A stretch of DNA of 6,733 nucleotides from SAR116 cluster bacterium (GTDB lineage Bacteria > Pseudomonadota > Alphaproteobacteria > Puniceispirillales > GCA-002684695), in assembly GCA_002684695.1 (NCBI GenBank), contig NYVQ01000003.1, positions 2,940 to 9,672 of the forward strand. The letters run 5' to 3'. A program made the translations under genes and the position numbers. Below, piece by piece: positions 1 through 6,058 of the stretch. Below the pieces are notes generated by a model that made no database searches, was not told the origin of the DNA, and was given only the letters and a program-made list of their open reading frames with translations. Position 1 is the stretch's first letter, and each line of letters opens with the position of its first letter.

Positions 1-147
1 ACTTTAGCAATGCTTTGTCCATTTAGTGATGCTGAAAAACAATCTCTTTTGGAAGCAAACTGTTTAAATGATAGAGCTAGCCTGATGAAAGTAATTCTGG
101 AAATGAGTGTATTTGGAGAGAATAATCAAAATGTCAGAAAACACTAA
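1..147 (+). CDS. LON peptidase substrate-binding domain protein, C-terminal fragment
   Basis: This is the last 48 codons of a gene that begins outside the window; frame 1 is open from base 1 to the TAA at 145-147. The fragment contains LAMLCPFSDAEKQSLLEA (residues 2-19) followed by a stretch with DRASLMKVIL. This matches the usual C-terminal end of the stand-alone LON N-terminal (PUA-like) proteins of alphaproteobacteria, in which a 'CPF..EKQ.LLEA' segment precedes a short helix. These proteins are about 200-220 residues long and lack the ATPase and protease parts of Lon; their role is not well established. The end of the gene overlaps the start of the Trm112-family gene by 17 bases, so the two are probably co-transcribed and translationally linked. 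The family call depends on this short but distinctive tail, since the main domain is not visible. Confidence 0.78.
   Translation, partial: TLAMLCPFSDAEKQSLLEANCLNDRASLMKVILEMSVFGENNQNVRKH
115..120 (+). promoter_or_regulatory. Shine-Dalgarno that sets the Trm112 start
   Basis: GGAGAG lies inside the 3' end of the upstream LON-domain gene, with 10 bases between it and the ATG at 131. It favours that ATG over the in-frame GTG at 107, which lies upstream of the site itself and would add eight residues not typical of the family. Confidence 0.5.
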
Positions 148-331
148 TCAAAATAAAGTTGACCCAAAACTTTTAGAAATACTGGTGTGTCCAGTTACTA
201 AAGGTGACTTAGAGTACAATAAAGAAAAAAATGAATTAATTAGTAAACAAGCTGGGCTAGCATACCCTATCCGAGATGGGATACCAATAATGCTTGAAGA
301 AGAGGCAAGAAAAATTGTAGATGATAAATAA
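131..331 (+). CDS. Trm112 family protein (UPF0434/YcaR-like)
   Basis: A 66-residue protein of the Trm112/YcaR family, small zinc-ribbon-like proteins. Eukaryotic and archaeal Trm112 activates methyltransferases; the bacterial role is unsettled. The core is clear: LLEILVCPVTKGDLEY (14-29), a central ELIS element, and LAYPIRDGIPIMLEEEAR (43-60), the family signature, ending at the usual family length. The classic CPxC knuckle is CPVT here, so C20 is the only cysteine in the protein and a normal zinc site is unlikely; from memory this replacement is common in alphaproteobacterial members. The ATG at 131 was chosen because the protein then has family length and a Shine-Dalgarno precedes it. The gene overlaps the LON-domain gene by 17 bases and lies 6 bases before the DUF971 gene, so all three look like one operon. 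Family confident, function unknown. Confidence 0.9.
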   Translation: MSENTNQNKVDPKLLEILVCPVTKGDLEYNKEKNELISKQAGLAYPIRDGIPIMLEEEARKIVDDK

Positions 332-337
332 ATCTTT

Positions 338-685
338 ATGTTTAAAGTAACAGAAATACGACTTAACAAAAATAAATCTGAATTAAAAGTGTTATTTGAT
401 GATAAATTTTCTGGTAAATTATCATCTGAATTATTAAGAGTTGAAAGCCCATCTGCTGAAGTTCAAGGGCACGCACCCAATCAAAAAAAAACTCCTTCTG
501 GTAAATCTAATATAAAAATTGAAAACATTGAGCCAATTGGTAATTACGCAATTGCTATAAAGTTTGATGATGGCCATAGTACAGGTATTTTTTCTTGGGA
601 TTATCTTAGAAAACTATCAGAGAATAAAAATACTTTATGGGAAAATTATTTAAAAAGAATTAAAGATTTAAAATTAAGTAGGTAA
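338..685 (+). CDS. DUF971 / gamma-butyrobetaine hydroxylase-like N-terminal domain protein
   Basis: A 115-residue stand-alone DUF971 protein (GBBH-like N-terminal domain). The family is seen fused to Mrp/ApbC-type iron-sulfur carriers or to gamma-butyrobetaine hydroxylases in other organisms, which hints at a link to iron-sulfur or metal handling, but the function of the solo form is not known. Recognisable segments are LRVESPSAEVQGHAP (33-47), IEPIGNYAIAIKFDDGH (64-80) and TGIFSWDYL (82-90), ending with LWENYLKRI. The length is normal. There is no purine-rich ribosome site in the 6-base gap after the Trm112 gene, so initiation probably relies on termination-reinitiation from that gene. It is the last gene of the left operon: its TAA abuts the stop codon of the convergent ubiH-like gene. 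No hydroxylase catalytic domain is attached, so it should not be called a hydroxylase. Confidence 0.9.
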   Translation: MFKVTEIRLNKNKSELKVLFDDKFSGKLSSELLRVESPSAEVQGHAPNQKKTPSGKSNIKIENIEPIGNYAIAIKFDDGHSTGIFSWDYLRKLSENKNTLWENYLKRIKDLKLSR

Positions 686-698
686 TTAATTATTTACC
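681..698. repeat. short inverted repeat over the two convergent stop codons
   Basis: GGTAA (681-685) and TTACC (694-698) form a 5-bp stem around an 8-base AT loop. The TAATTA at 683-688 is palindromic and contains both stop codons, one per strand. On the + strand a T-rich run (roughly 709-725) follows at some distance. It could act as a weak transcription terminator, but the stem is short and AT-rich, so this is only a candidate. No better terminator is visible for either gene. Confidence 0.25.
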
Positions 699-1867
699 AT
701 TGTTTCTAATAGTTTTCTTTTTATTGAGTCAAAATTATCAACAAAATTTAGTGTAGTGCCTAAGATATTTTGTGTTTGGACAGATGTATTAGTAAAAAAC
801 CAATCAAGTCCATCTGTTAATTTTGTAATAGAATTTACCCAAACCTTTCTTTTATTTTCATATTTATTCAGCACAACACTCGAACCAAGATCTAAACCGT
901 GATTTCTAGCCCAATTTAATGTTTTTACTAACTCACTAACATCACCAATAGCAAGATTAAAACCTTGTCCTGCTAAAGGGTAAATTGCGTGAGCGGCATC
1001 ACCTAAGACGACCGATCTCAAACCTATCGGATTAGAGACATCTATTCTTTTTATTGGCCATTTACTTATTTTTGAAATTAAAGATAGTTTTCCTAGATTT
1101 AAACCAATTTCATTTTTAATTTTTTTTTCAAAATCATCTTTATCTAAATTGAATAAACATTCCATTTGATTTTTATCCAAAGACCATATCATTGAAGAAA
1201 CACTTCTTGTTTTTGTAATATTTTCCTTTGCTAACAGCGCTAAAATCCCGTTTTCCGAAAATACTTGCCATGAAGTGAATGGATGAGTTTGATCATGCTC
1301 TATGAGCCCAACTAAACCATATTTTTTTATTCCTTTATCTTTTGATTTGATATTAGATAAATCTCTAATTAAAGAATTTGCACCATCAACTCCAATTATC
1401 AATGATGTGTGTATCTTCTTTCCTGATTTTAAAATTATCTCATTGTAATTTTTATTAGAATTTAATTTGTCAATATCTTCATTTAATTCTAAAAAATTTT
1501 TCTTTTTTTTCTGATTAGAAATTATAATATTCAATTCTTTATGAAGAAACTTATTTTCTGCAAGAAAACATAGTGTTTTTTGAAATTTTTTATCTTCAAA
1601 AGTAGTAAAGTTTTTTTGATTTTTTGTTTTGATTAGGATTTTTTTAGTTGGAAAAACTATACTTCTTAAATTGTTGAGATTTAGTTTTTGATAAAAATCA
1701 ACTGATACTGGTGATAGCATAGTTGTCCTATCATCATTTTCTTCTTTATTAATATTATTTATCCATAATATTTTATATTCTTGTTTAATAAGAGCGACTA
1801 GAGCTGATTTTGCTGAAAGACCATTCCCGTAAATTACAACGTCAAAAATTTTATTTTCATTAATCAT
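686..1867 (-). CDS. ubiH: UbiH/UbiF/VisC/COQ6-family FAD-dependent monooxygenase (ubiquinone biosynthesis)
   Basis: A 393-residue flavoprotein of the ubiquinone ring-hydroxylase family, expected to hydroxylate a polyprenyl-phenol intermediate at the inner membrane using FAD and NAD(P)H. Visible motifs are an N-terminal Rossmann segment VVIYGNGLSAKSAL (10-23), the DG motif GVDGANSLIRD (159-169), SMIWSLD (225-231), and the FAD/ribityl GD motif LGDAAHAIYPLAGQGFNL (288-305), whose H..xPLAGQGFNLA part is the family signature. Length is normal. The first motif is degenerate: GxGxxA (G14, G16, A19) rather than GxGxxG. The middle region (about 80-145) is very rich in Lys and Asn. The ATG at 1867 is the only start that keeps the Rossmann strand; no clear Shine-Dalgarno precedes it. 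It is divergent from the aminotransferase operon. Which ring position it hydroxylates (UbiH, UbiF, UbiL or UbiM-like) cannot be read from the sequence, so the symbol is provisional. Confidence 0.85.
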   Translation of the reverse strand: MINENKIFDVVIYGNGLSAKSALVALIKQEYKILWINNINKEENDDRTTMLSPVSVDFYQKLNLNNLRSIVFPTKKILIKTKNQKNFTTFEDKKFQKTLCFLAENKFLHKELNIIISNQKKKKNFLELNEDIDKLNSNKNYNEIILKSGKKIHTSLIIGVDGANSLIRDLSNIKSKDKGIKKYGLVGLIEHDQTHPFTSWQVFSENGILALLAKENITKTRSVSSMIWSLDKNQMECLFNLDKDDFEKKIKNEIGLNLGKLSLISKISKWPIKRIDVSNPIGLRSVVLGDAAHAIYPLAGQGFNLAIGDVSELVKTLNWARNHGLDLGSSVVLNKYENKRKVWVNSITKLTDGLDWFFTNTSVQTQNILGTTLNFVDNFDSIKRKLLETMVNN

Positions 1868-1983
1868 TCGATAATAAGATGGTTAATTAATATTGTTTTT
1901 AAATATACTTTATACCATTTTAGGTAGAACTACTTTTTAAAGCATTATAATATAATAAAATAATCTTTGTTTATAGGAATAAA
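1868..1983. promoter_or_regulatory. divergent intergenic region between ubiH-like and aminotransferase genes
   Basis: This 116-bp, very AT-rich spacer is the only real non-coding gap in the window and must contain the promoters for the leftward ubiH-like gene and, most likely, the rightward aminotransferase-ftsK-lolA-xth operon. Besides the -10-like boxes listed separately, the reverse strand has TATATT (from 1902-1907) as another possible leftward -10. No convincing TTGACA-like -35, operator palindrome or riboswitch is visible. Confidence 0.5.
1944..1956. promoter_or_regulatory. candidate -10 boxes (TATAAT), usable on both strands
   Basis: Two exact TATAAT hexamers sit at 1946-1951 and 1951-1956 on the + strand, 28-38 bases before the aminotransferase ATG. 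The octamer ATTATAAT at 1944-1951 is its own reverse complement, so it also gives TATAAT on the - strand, reading toward the ubiH-like gene. The hexamers at the right spacing upstream do not resemble a -35, and such boxes arise easily in AT-rich DNA, so this remains a prediction. Confidence 0.4.
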
Positions 1984-3171
1984 ATGTTTAATCCCGAATT
2001 TTCAATTTTTAATGACTGGATGTTTGGAAAACTATCAGATTTGTTATCTGGAGTAAATCCACCGTCAGGTTCAGAACCCATTCTTTTAACAATAGGTGAG
2101 CCAAAGACACCTCCTCCAAAGATTGTCAAGGAAACATTTAATAAATATTACAAAGATTGGAGAAGATATACACCGAGTAACGGAACAAGATTTTTTCGTG
2201 ATAGTGTTTCAGAGTATATTTCGAGAAGATATCCAAAAGCTTCAGAATTTTTTGATATAGATGATGAAATAACGCCAGTTCCTGGAACTAGAGCCCCACT
2301 TTTTCAGATTGGTTTGCTTTTAAAAAATGGTTCAAAAAATAAAGATATAAGTTTGGTTACAAATCCATTCTATCATGCATGGAGAGCTGGAGCTATTGCA
2401 GCAAATGAAAAGATTATTTGGATGGATGCTAATAAAGAGACTAATTGGCTTCCTCAACCTAAAAACATAGATAGTGAAATATTAGAAAGAAGCTCAATCA
2501 TGTATGTTGCTTCTCCCTCAAATCCACACGGTAGTTGTGCTTCAATAGATTGGTTAATTCAAACTATAAATATTTGCCGAAAAAATGACATATTATTATG
2601 TGTAGATGAATGTTATGCAGATATTTATAGACAAGATTACAATCCTCCAACTGGCACCGTAGAGGCATTAAAAGAAATTGGTGAGGGAAGTAATGGTGTT
2701 ATTATTTTTAATTCTTTGTCCAAAAGATCTTCAGCTGCCGGATTGAGAGCTGGATTTATTGCAGGAGATAAAAAAGTGATTTCAAAATATAGAAAATTAA
2801 CTGCTAACGGAGGTGTTGCAATATCAGAACCTCAGTTGAGAGTAGCTGCAGCTTTGTATAAAGATGACGAGCATGTTAGAAAAAATAGACAATTTTATGA
2901 TAAAAATTTTTTACTTTCAGAAAAAATATTGGGTTTTAAAAAACCTCAAGGCGGTTTTTTTAATTTCATACCCGTGAATGATGATTTAATTGCAACTAAA
3001 CATTTATGGGAAAATCATGGTGTTAAAGTTATGCCAGGTCGTTTTATGGCGAACTCTAATAATAATTATAATCCTGGTGAAAATTATTTAAGAATTGCAT
3101 TAGTGAATGATGAAAATATAACAGAGAATGGACTAAACAAAATTTCTAAAGGACTTCAAGAACTGAAATGA
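1984..3171 (+). CDS. class I/II PLP-dependent aminotransferase, DapC-like
   Basis: A 395-residue fold-type I aminotransferase. Key parts are visible: IGEPKTPPP (37-45), GTRAPLF (101-107), the NPFYHAW aromatic stacking segment (127-133), SPSNPHG with N180, VDECYADIY with D208 (pyridine nitrogen) and Y211, the Schiff-base lysine K247 in SLSKRSSAAGLRAGF with R255 (phosphate), and YLRIAL with R370 (substrate carboxylate). All catalytic residues are present. The SKRS..GLR wording and the locus resemble alphaproteobacterial proteins annotated as N-succinyldiaminopimelate aminotransferase (DapC) or aspartate aminotransferase. A DapC role would place it in lysine/meso-diaminopimelate synthesis and hence peptidoglycan supply, but the substrate cannot be proven here. 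An AGGA Shine-Dalgarno at 1975-1978, 5 bases before the ATG, supports the start. It heads the right-hand operon and overlaps ftsK by ATGA. Confidence 0.88.
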   Translation: MFNPEFSIFNDWMFGKLSDLLSGVNPPSGSEPILLTIGEPKTPPPKIVKETFNKYYKDWRRYTPSNGTRFFRDSVSEYISRRYPKASEFFDIDDEITPVPGTRAPLFQIGLLLKNGSKNKDISLVTNPFYHAWRAGAIAANEKIIWMDANKETNWLPQPKNIDSEILERSSIMYVASPSNPHGSCASIDWLIQTINICRKNDILLCVDECYADIYRQDYNPPTGTVEALKEIGEGSNGVIIFNSLSKRSSAAGLRAGFIAGDKKVISKYRKLTANGGVAISEPQLRVAAALYKDDEHVRKNRQFYDKNFLLSEKILGFKKPQGGFFNFIPVNDDLIATKHLWENHGVKVMPGRFMANSNNNYNPGENYLRIALVNDENITENGLNKISKGLQELK

Positions 3172-5462
3172 ATGATATTAACTCTACTCAAAGTTCATCT
3201 TTCCTACCAAGAGGTTTCAAAGAATTTTTTAAATCACGTCTAAATGAATTTTTTGGGATACTAATAATAATTTTTGTATCTTCAATTATAATTGCGATTT
3301 GGAATTTCGATCCTAATGATAATGTTATTTGGTTCAAATTATCAACAAAAGAGCCACAAAACTTTTTAGGGGGTTATGGATCAAATATATCAGGTTTACT
3401 ACTTCATGCATTTGGTTCTGGAAGTATGCTTTTTTGTATTTTTGGATATTTCTGGGGTTTCAAGTTCTTAAGGAATGAAGAAATAAATAAAAAACGAATG
3501 AAATTTATTTTATTATTTCCATCAATAATTCTAATTTCTATATTCCTGTCTTTTTTTAATTACAAAGCAATTTTTCTACCCGAGGGGGTAGGTGGTGCCA
3601 TTGGCCATATGATTGCTTCTTTAATACCATTATTAAATGACAATTGGGCATTTGGTTACTTATCTGGAGGCAGTTGGCCATTTTTAACTCTGTGCCTTTT
3701 GGTTGGTTTCCCAATCTTCCTGTGGTGTTGTACTGCATCAAAAAAAGAAATAGGCATTATAAAAATAATTATTTTTCCAATAATAAAAATATTTAATTAT
3801 TTTGTTTTGTTTTTATTCAGATCTTTAAAACAAAATAAAACAAAACCTCAATTATTTAAAAAATCAAAAAGGTTTGAACCAACAATTGAGAATAAAAGAA
3901 AAAGTTTAAATAGCATAAGATCCATAGATAAGAAAAAACCTCGACAAACTTCTTTAAACCTTGAAACCTCTAATGGTTACAATTTACCTTCAGTTGAACT
4001 TTTATATCCTCCTGTTGAGGGACTGGCTGGGCCATCCGATGATGTCCTTAATTCTAACTCTAGAATGCTTGAGAATGTATTAGACGACTTCGGAGTTAAA
4101 GGGGATATAGGGACAGCTTTAACCGGCCCTGTGGTAACTAGATACGACCTAAACCCTTCGCCGGGAACAAAGACTTCAAGAGTTGTTAGTTTAGCTGACG
4201 ATATAGCAAGATCCATGAGTGCTGTTTCTGTCAGAGTTGCTGTAGTCCCAGGTCAAAATGTCATAGGTGTAGAACTGCCAAATTTAGATAGGGAAACAGT
4301 TTTACTAAGAGAAATTTTTGAGAGTGATAAATGGCATGAAACTAAATCAAATATTCCTGTTGCACTAGGAAAAGATATTGCAGGCGAACCTATTGTTAGA
4401 GATTTATCAGCAATGCCTCATTTGCTAGTTGCAGGAACAACAGGATCTGGAAAGTCAGTAGCTGTGAATGGAATGATTTTATCTATTTTATATAAACATA
4501 CACCAGAAACATGCAGATTAATTTTAGTTGACCCAAAAATGTTAGAGCTATCAGTTTATGATGGTATACCACATTTACTTACACCTGTTGTGACTGAACC
4601 ACCAAAAGCAGTAATGGCTCTAAAATGGGCTGTTAGGGAAATGGAAGAAAGATATAAATCCATGTCAAAATTAGGTGTAAGAAACATTACAGGATATAAC
4701 AAAAGGCTTGCTCAAGCAAAAGCTAGTGGAGAAACATTATCACACAGAGTTCAAACCGGTTTTGATTCTGAGACAGGTAAACCAGTTTATGAAGATCAGG
4801 ATATAAGCTTAATTCCACTTCCAATGATAGTTGTTGTAATTGACGAAGTTGCAGACTTAATGCTTGTAGCAGGAAAAGATATAGAAGCAGCTGTTCAAAG
4901 ATTAGCACAAATGGCAAGAGCTGCTGGAATACATGTAATCATGGCGACACAAAGACCATCCGTTGATGTTATAACTGGAACAATTAAAGCCAACTTTCCA
5001 ACAAGAATATCATTCCAAGTTTCGTCAAAAATAGATAGCCGAACAATTTTAGGGGAACAAGGTGGTGAGCAACTTTTGGGGAAAGGTGACATGCTGTTCA
5101 TGGAGGGTGGTGGGCGAATTACGCGTGTCCATGGTCCATTTGTGTCAGATGAAGAAGTAGAGAGTGTTGTCAACTTTTTGAAGAAACAAGGTGATCCTGA
5201 ATATGACGACGAAGTTGTAGTTGAGAGGGACGAAACCAATATTTACAATGTTGAATACAAGTCAAACGGAAGCGATGATTTATATGATCAAGCTGTTTCT
5301 TTGGTTGCAAGAGAAAGAAAGGCTAGTACAAGCTTTATACAGAGGCACCTTAAAATAGGATATAATAGAGCTGCAACAATTATTGAAAAAATGGAATCTG
5401 AGGGCGTGGTAAGTAGTGCTAACCACGTTGGGAAAAGAGAAGTTTTAATTGATGAGCATTAA
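3168..5462 (+). CDS. ftsK: DNA translocase FtsK
   Basis: A 764-residue FtsK/SpoIIIE translocase, the septum-anchored pump that moves chromosome ends during division and activates dimer resolution. The N-terminal part has membrane segments near 29-46, 74-98, 112-130 and 168-188, plus a further hydrophobic stretch at 195-217. A short basic linker (about 219-275) follows. The motor comprises the alpha part (about 276-390), then Walker A GTTGSGKS (423-430), Walker B MIVVVIDE (553-560) and MATQRPSVDVITGTIKANFP (592-611). The C-terminal gamma winged helix (about 704-762) carries TSFIQRHLKIGYNRAA, the DNA-sequence-reading domain. It is complete, with a linker much shorter than that of E. coli FtsK. 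The start ATG overlaps the aminotransferase TGA (ATGA), implying translational coupling; the 3' end overlaps lolA by 11 bases. Confidence 0.97.
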   Translation: MNDINSTQSSSFLPRGFKEFFKSRLNEFFGILIIIFVSSIIIAIWNFDPNDNVIWFKLSTKEPQNFLGGYGSNISGLLLHAFGSGSMLFCIFGYFWGFKFLRNEEINKKRMKFILLFPSIILISIFLSFFNYKAIFLPEGVGGAIGHMIASLIPLLNDNWAFGYLSGGSWPFLTLCLLVGFPIFLWCCTASKKEIGIIKIIIFPIIKIFNYFVLFLFRSLKQNKTKPQLFKKSKRFEPTIENKRKSLNSIRSIDKKKPRQTSLNLETSNGYNLPSVELLYPPVEGLAGPSDDVLNSNSRMLENVLDDFGVKGDIGTALTGPVVTRYDLNPSPGTKTSRVVSLADDIARSMSAVSVRVAVVPGQNVIGVELPNLDRETVLLREIFESDKWHETKSNIPVALGKDIAGEPIVRDLSAMPHLLVAGTTGSGKSVAVNGMILSILYKHTPETCRLILVDPKMLELSVYDGIPHLLTPVVTEPPKAVMALKWAVREMEERYKSMSKLGVRNITGYNKRLAQAKASGETLSHRVQTGFDSETGKPVYEDQDISLIPLPMIVVVIDEVADLMLVAGKDIEAAVQRLAQMARAAGIHVIMATQRPSVDVITGTIKANFPTRISFQVSSKIDSRTILGEQGGEQLLGKGDMLFMEGGGRITRVHGPFVSDEEVESVVNFLKKQGDPEYDDEVVVERDETNIYNVEYKSNGSDDLYDQAVSLVARERKASTSFIQRHLKIGYNRAATIIEKMESEGVVSSANHVGKREVLIDEH
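5405..5427 (+). repeat. hairpin inside the ftsK 3' end, upstream of lolA
   Basis: CGTGGT (5405-5410) and ACCACG (5422-5427) are perfect 6-base inverted arms. The stem can continue past one A-A mismatch with A-U, G-C and G-U pairs to a 3-base loop. It is GC-rich for this window, lies within the FtsK gamma-domain codons and ends 24 bases before the lolA ATG. No T-run follows, so it is not an intrinsic terminator; it might affect mRNA processing or lolA translation, or be chance. Confidence 0.35.
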
Positions 5463-6039
5463 ACTCAAAATATTATTTATATTTTTTCTGACATTTATAA
5501 TTTCAGAAGCATCATTTTCCAAAAACGATATAAATAAAGCAGAGAATTGGCTCAATAATATCGATTCTATGACTGCAGACTTTATTCAAGTTTCATCAGA
5601 TGGAGGTGCAGCTGAAGGTAAAATATATATTAAAAAAAATCATGGCTTTAGATTTGAGTATTTACCCCCTTCACCTCTTCTAATCGTTGGAAGGGGAAAC
5701 TGGGTTATTGTCCAAGATCTAATTGAAAAAACTAGTAATAATTATCCCTTATATCAGACTCCATTTTCAAGATTCTTATCAGACAATGTTTCTTTAAGGC
5801 CTGAAGGATTTAATACTGATTCAACAATCAAAAATGGTATTTTGGCGATAAAAATTATTTCTGATGAAAAAAATTCAGGTTTCTTACAATTAGATTTTTC
5901 TACTGATCCTTTCCAATTAAGAAGGTGGGTTATTATTGACCAACTTGGAACTAAAATAGTCGTTACTTTACAGAACCATAAGTATAATATTGATCTTCCT
6001 GCAAGTACTTTTAGGGGCATGCCAATAAATACAAATTAA
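5452..6039 (+). CDS. lolA: outer-membrane lipoprotein carrier protein LolA
   Basis: A 195-residue LolA-family protein, the periplasmic chaperone that takes lipoproteins released by the LolCDE transporter across to the outer membrane. The N-terminus is a clear Sec signal: basic start (K4, K6), hydrophobic core at about 7-17, and a likely signal peptidase cleavage after A20 or S23. The mature part begins with AENWLNNIDSMTADFIQVS (30-48), followed by GKIYIKK (56-62), FRFEYLPPSPLLIVG (66-80) and the strand NWVIVQD (83-89). This is the alphaproteobacterial LolA pattern; the length is normal. The ATG at 5452 is preferred to the adjacent TTG at 5449. It overlaps the end of ftsK by 11 bases, with a purine-rich stretch (about 5431-5441) as ribosome site. 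Oddity: K62-N63 replaces the Arg-Pro pair found at this place in typical LolA. No LolB is visible nearby. Confidence 0.92.
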   Translation: MSIKLKILFIFFLTFIISEASFSKNDINKAENWLNNIDSMTADFIQVSSDGGAAEGKIYIKKNHGFRFEYLPPSPLLIVGRGNWVIVQDLIEKTSNNYPLYQTPFSRFLSDNVSLRPEGFNTDSTIKNGILAIKIISDEKNSGFLQLDFSTDPFQLRRWVIIDQLGTKIVVTLQNHKYNIDLPASTFRGMPINTN

Positions 6040-6042
6040 GGA
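6038..6042 (+). promoter_or_regulatory. possible but badly spaced Shine-Dalgarno for xth
   Basis: AAGGA overlaps the lolA stop codon and is the only Shine-Dalgarno-like motif in the gap. It is 16 bases from the xth ATG at 6059, longer than the usual 5-10. No alternative ATG, GTG or TTG start in frame lies between them, so either the spacing is tolerated or xth is translated by coupling to lolA. Confidence 0.35.
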
Positions 6043-6058
6043 TATAAATTATTTAGAA

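Noticed and set aside
107..130. GTG at 107 as a longer start for the Trm112-family protein.
   Set aside because: It would add eight residues absent from the family, and the best Shine-Dalgarno (115-120) lies downstream of it, fitting the ATG at 131.
483..491. Nine-A run in the DUF971 gene as a possible frameshift or sequencing error.
   Set aside because: The reading frame on both sides carries recognisable DUF971 segments in the same frame, so the gene is intact as given.
1494..1514. Slippery-type A-run (AAAAAAAAG) on the - strand within the ubiH-like gene, in the phase of an A AAA AAG -1 frameshift heptamer.
   Set aside because: The -1 frame meets a TGA within eight codons, no stimulatory stem or upstream Shine-Dalgarno is evident, and such runs are expected in AT-rich Lys-coding DNA.
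3556..3741. Open frame on the - strand opposite the FtsK membrane region.
   Set aside because: It lies wholly inside ftsK, shows no family-like motif and has no ribosome site; a shadow frame. The same holds for the - strand frames at 148-369, 3977-4216, 4723-4917, 4895-5239 and 5754-6020.
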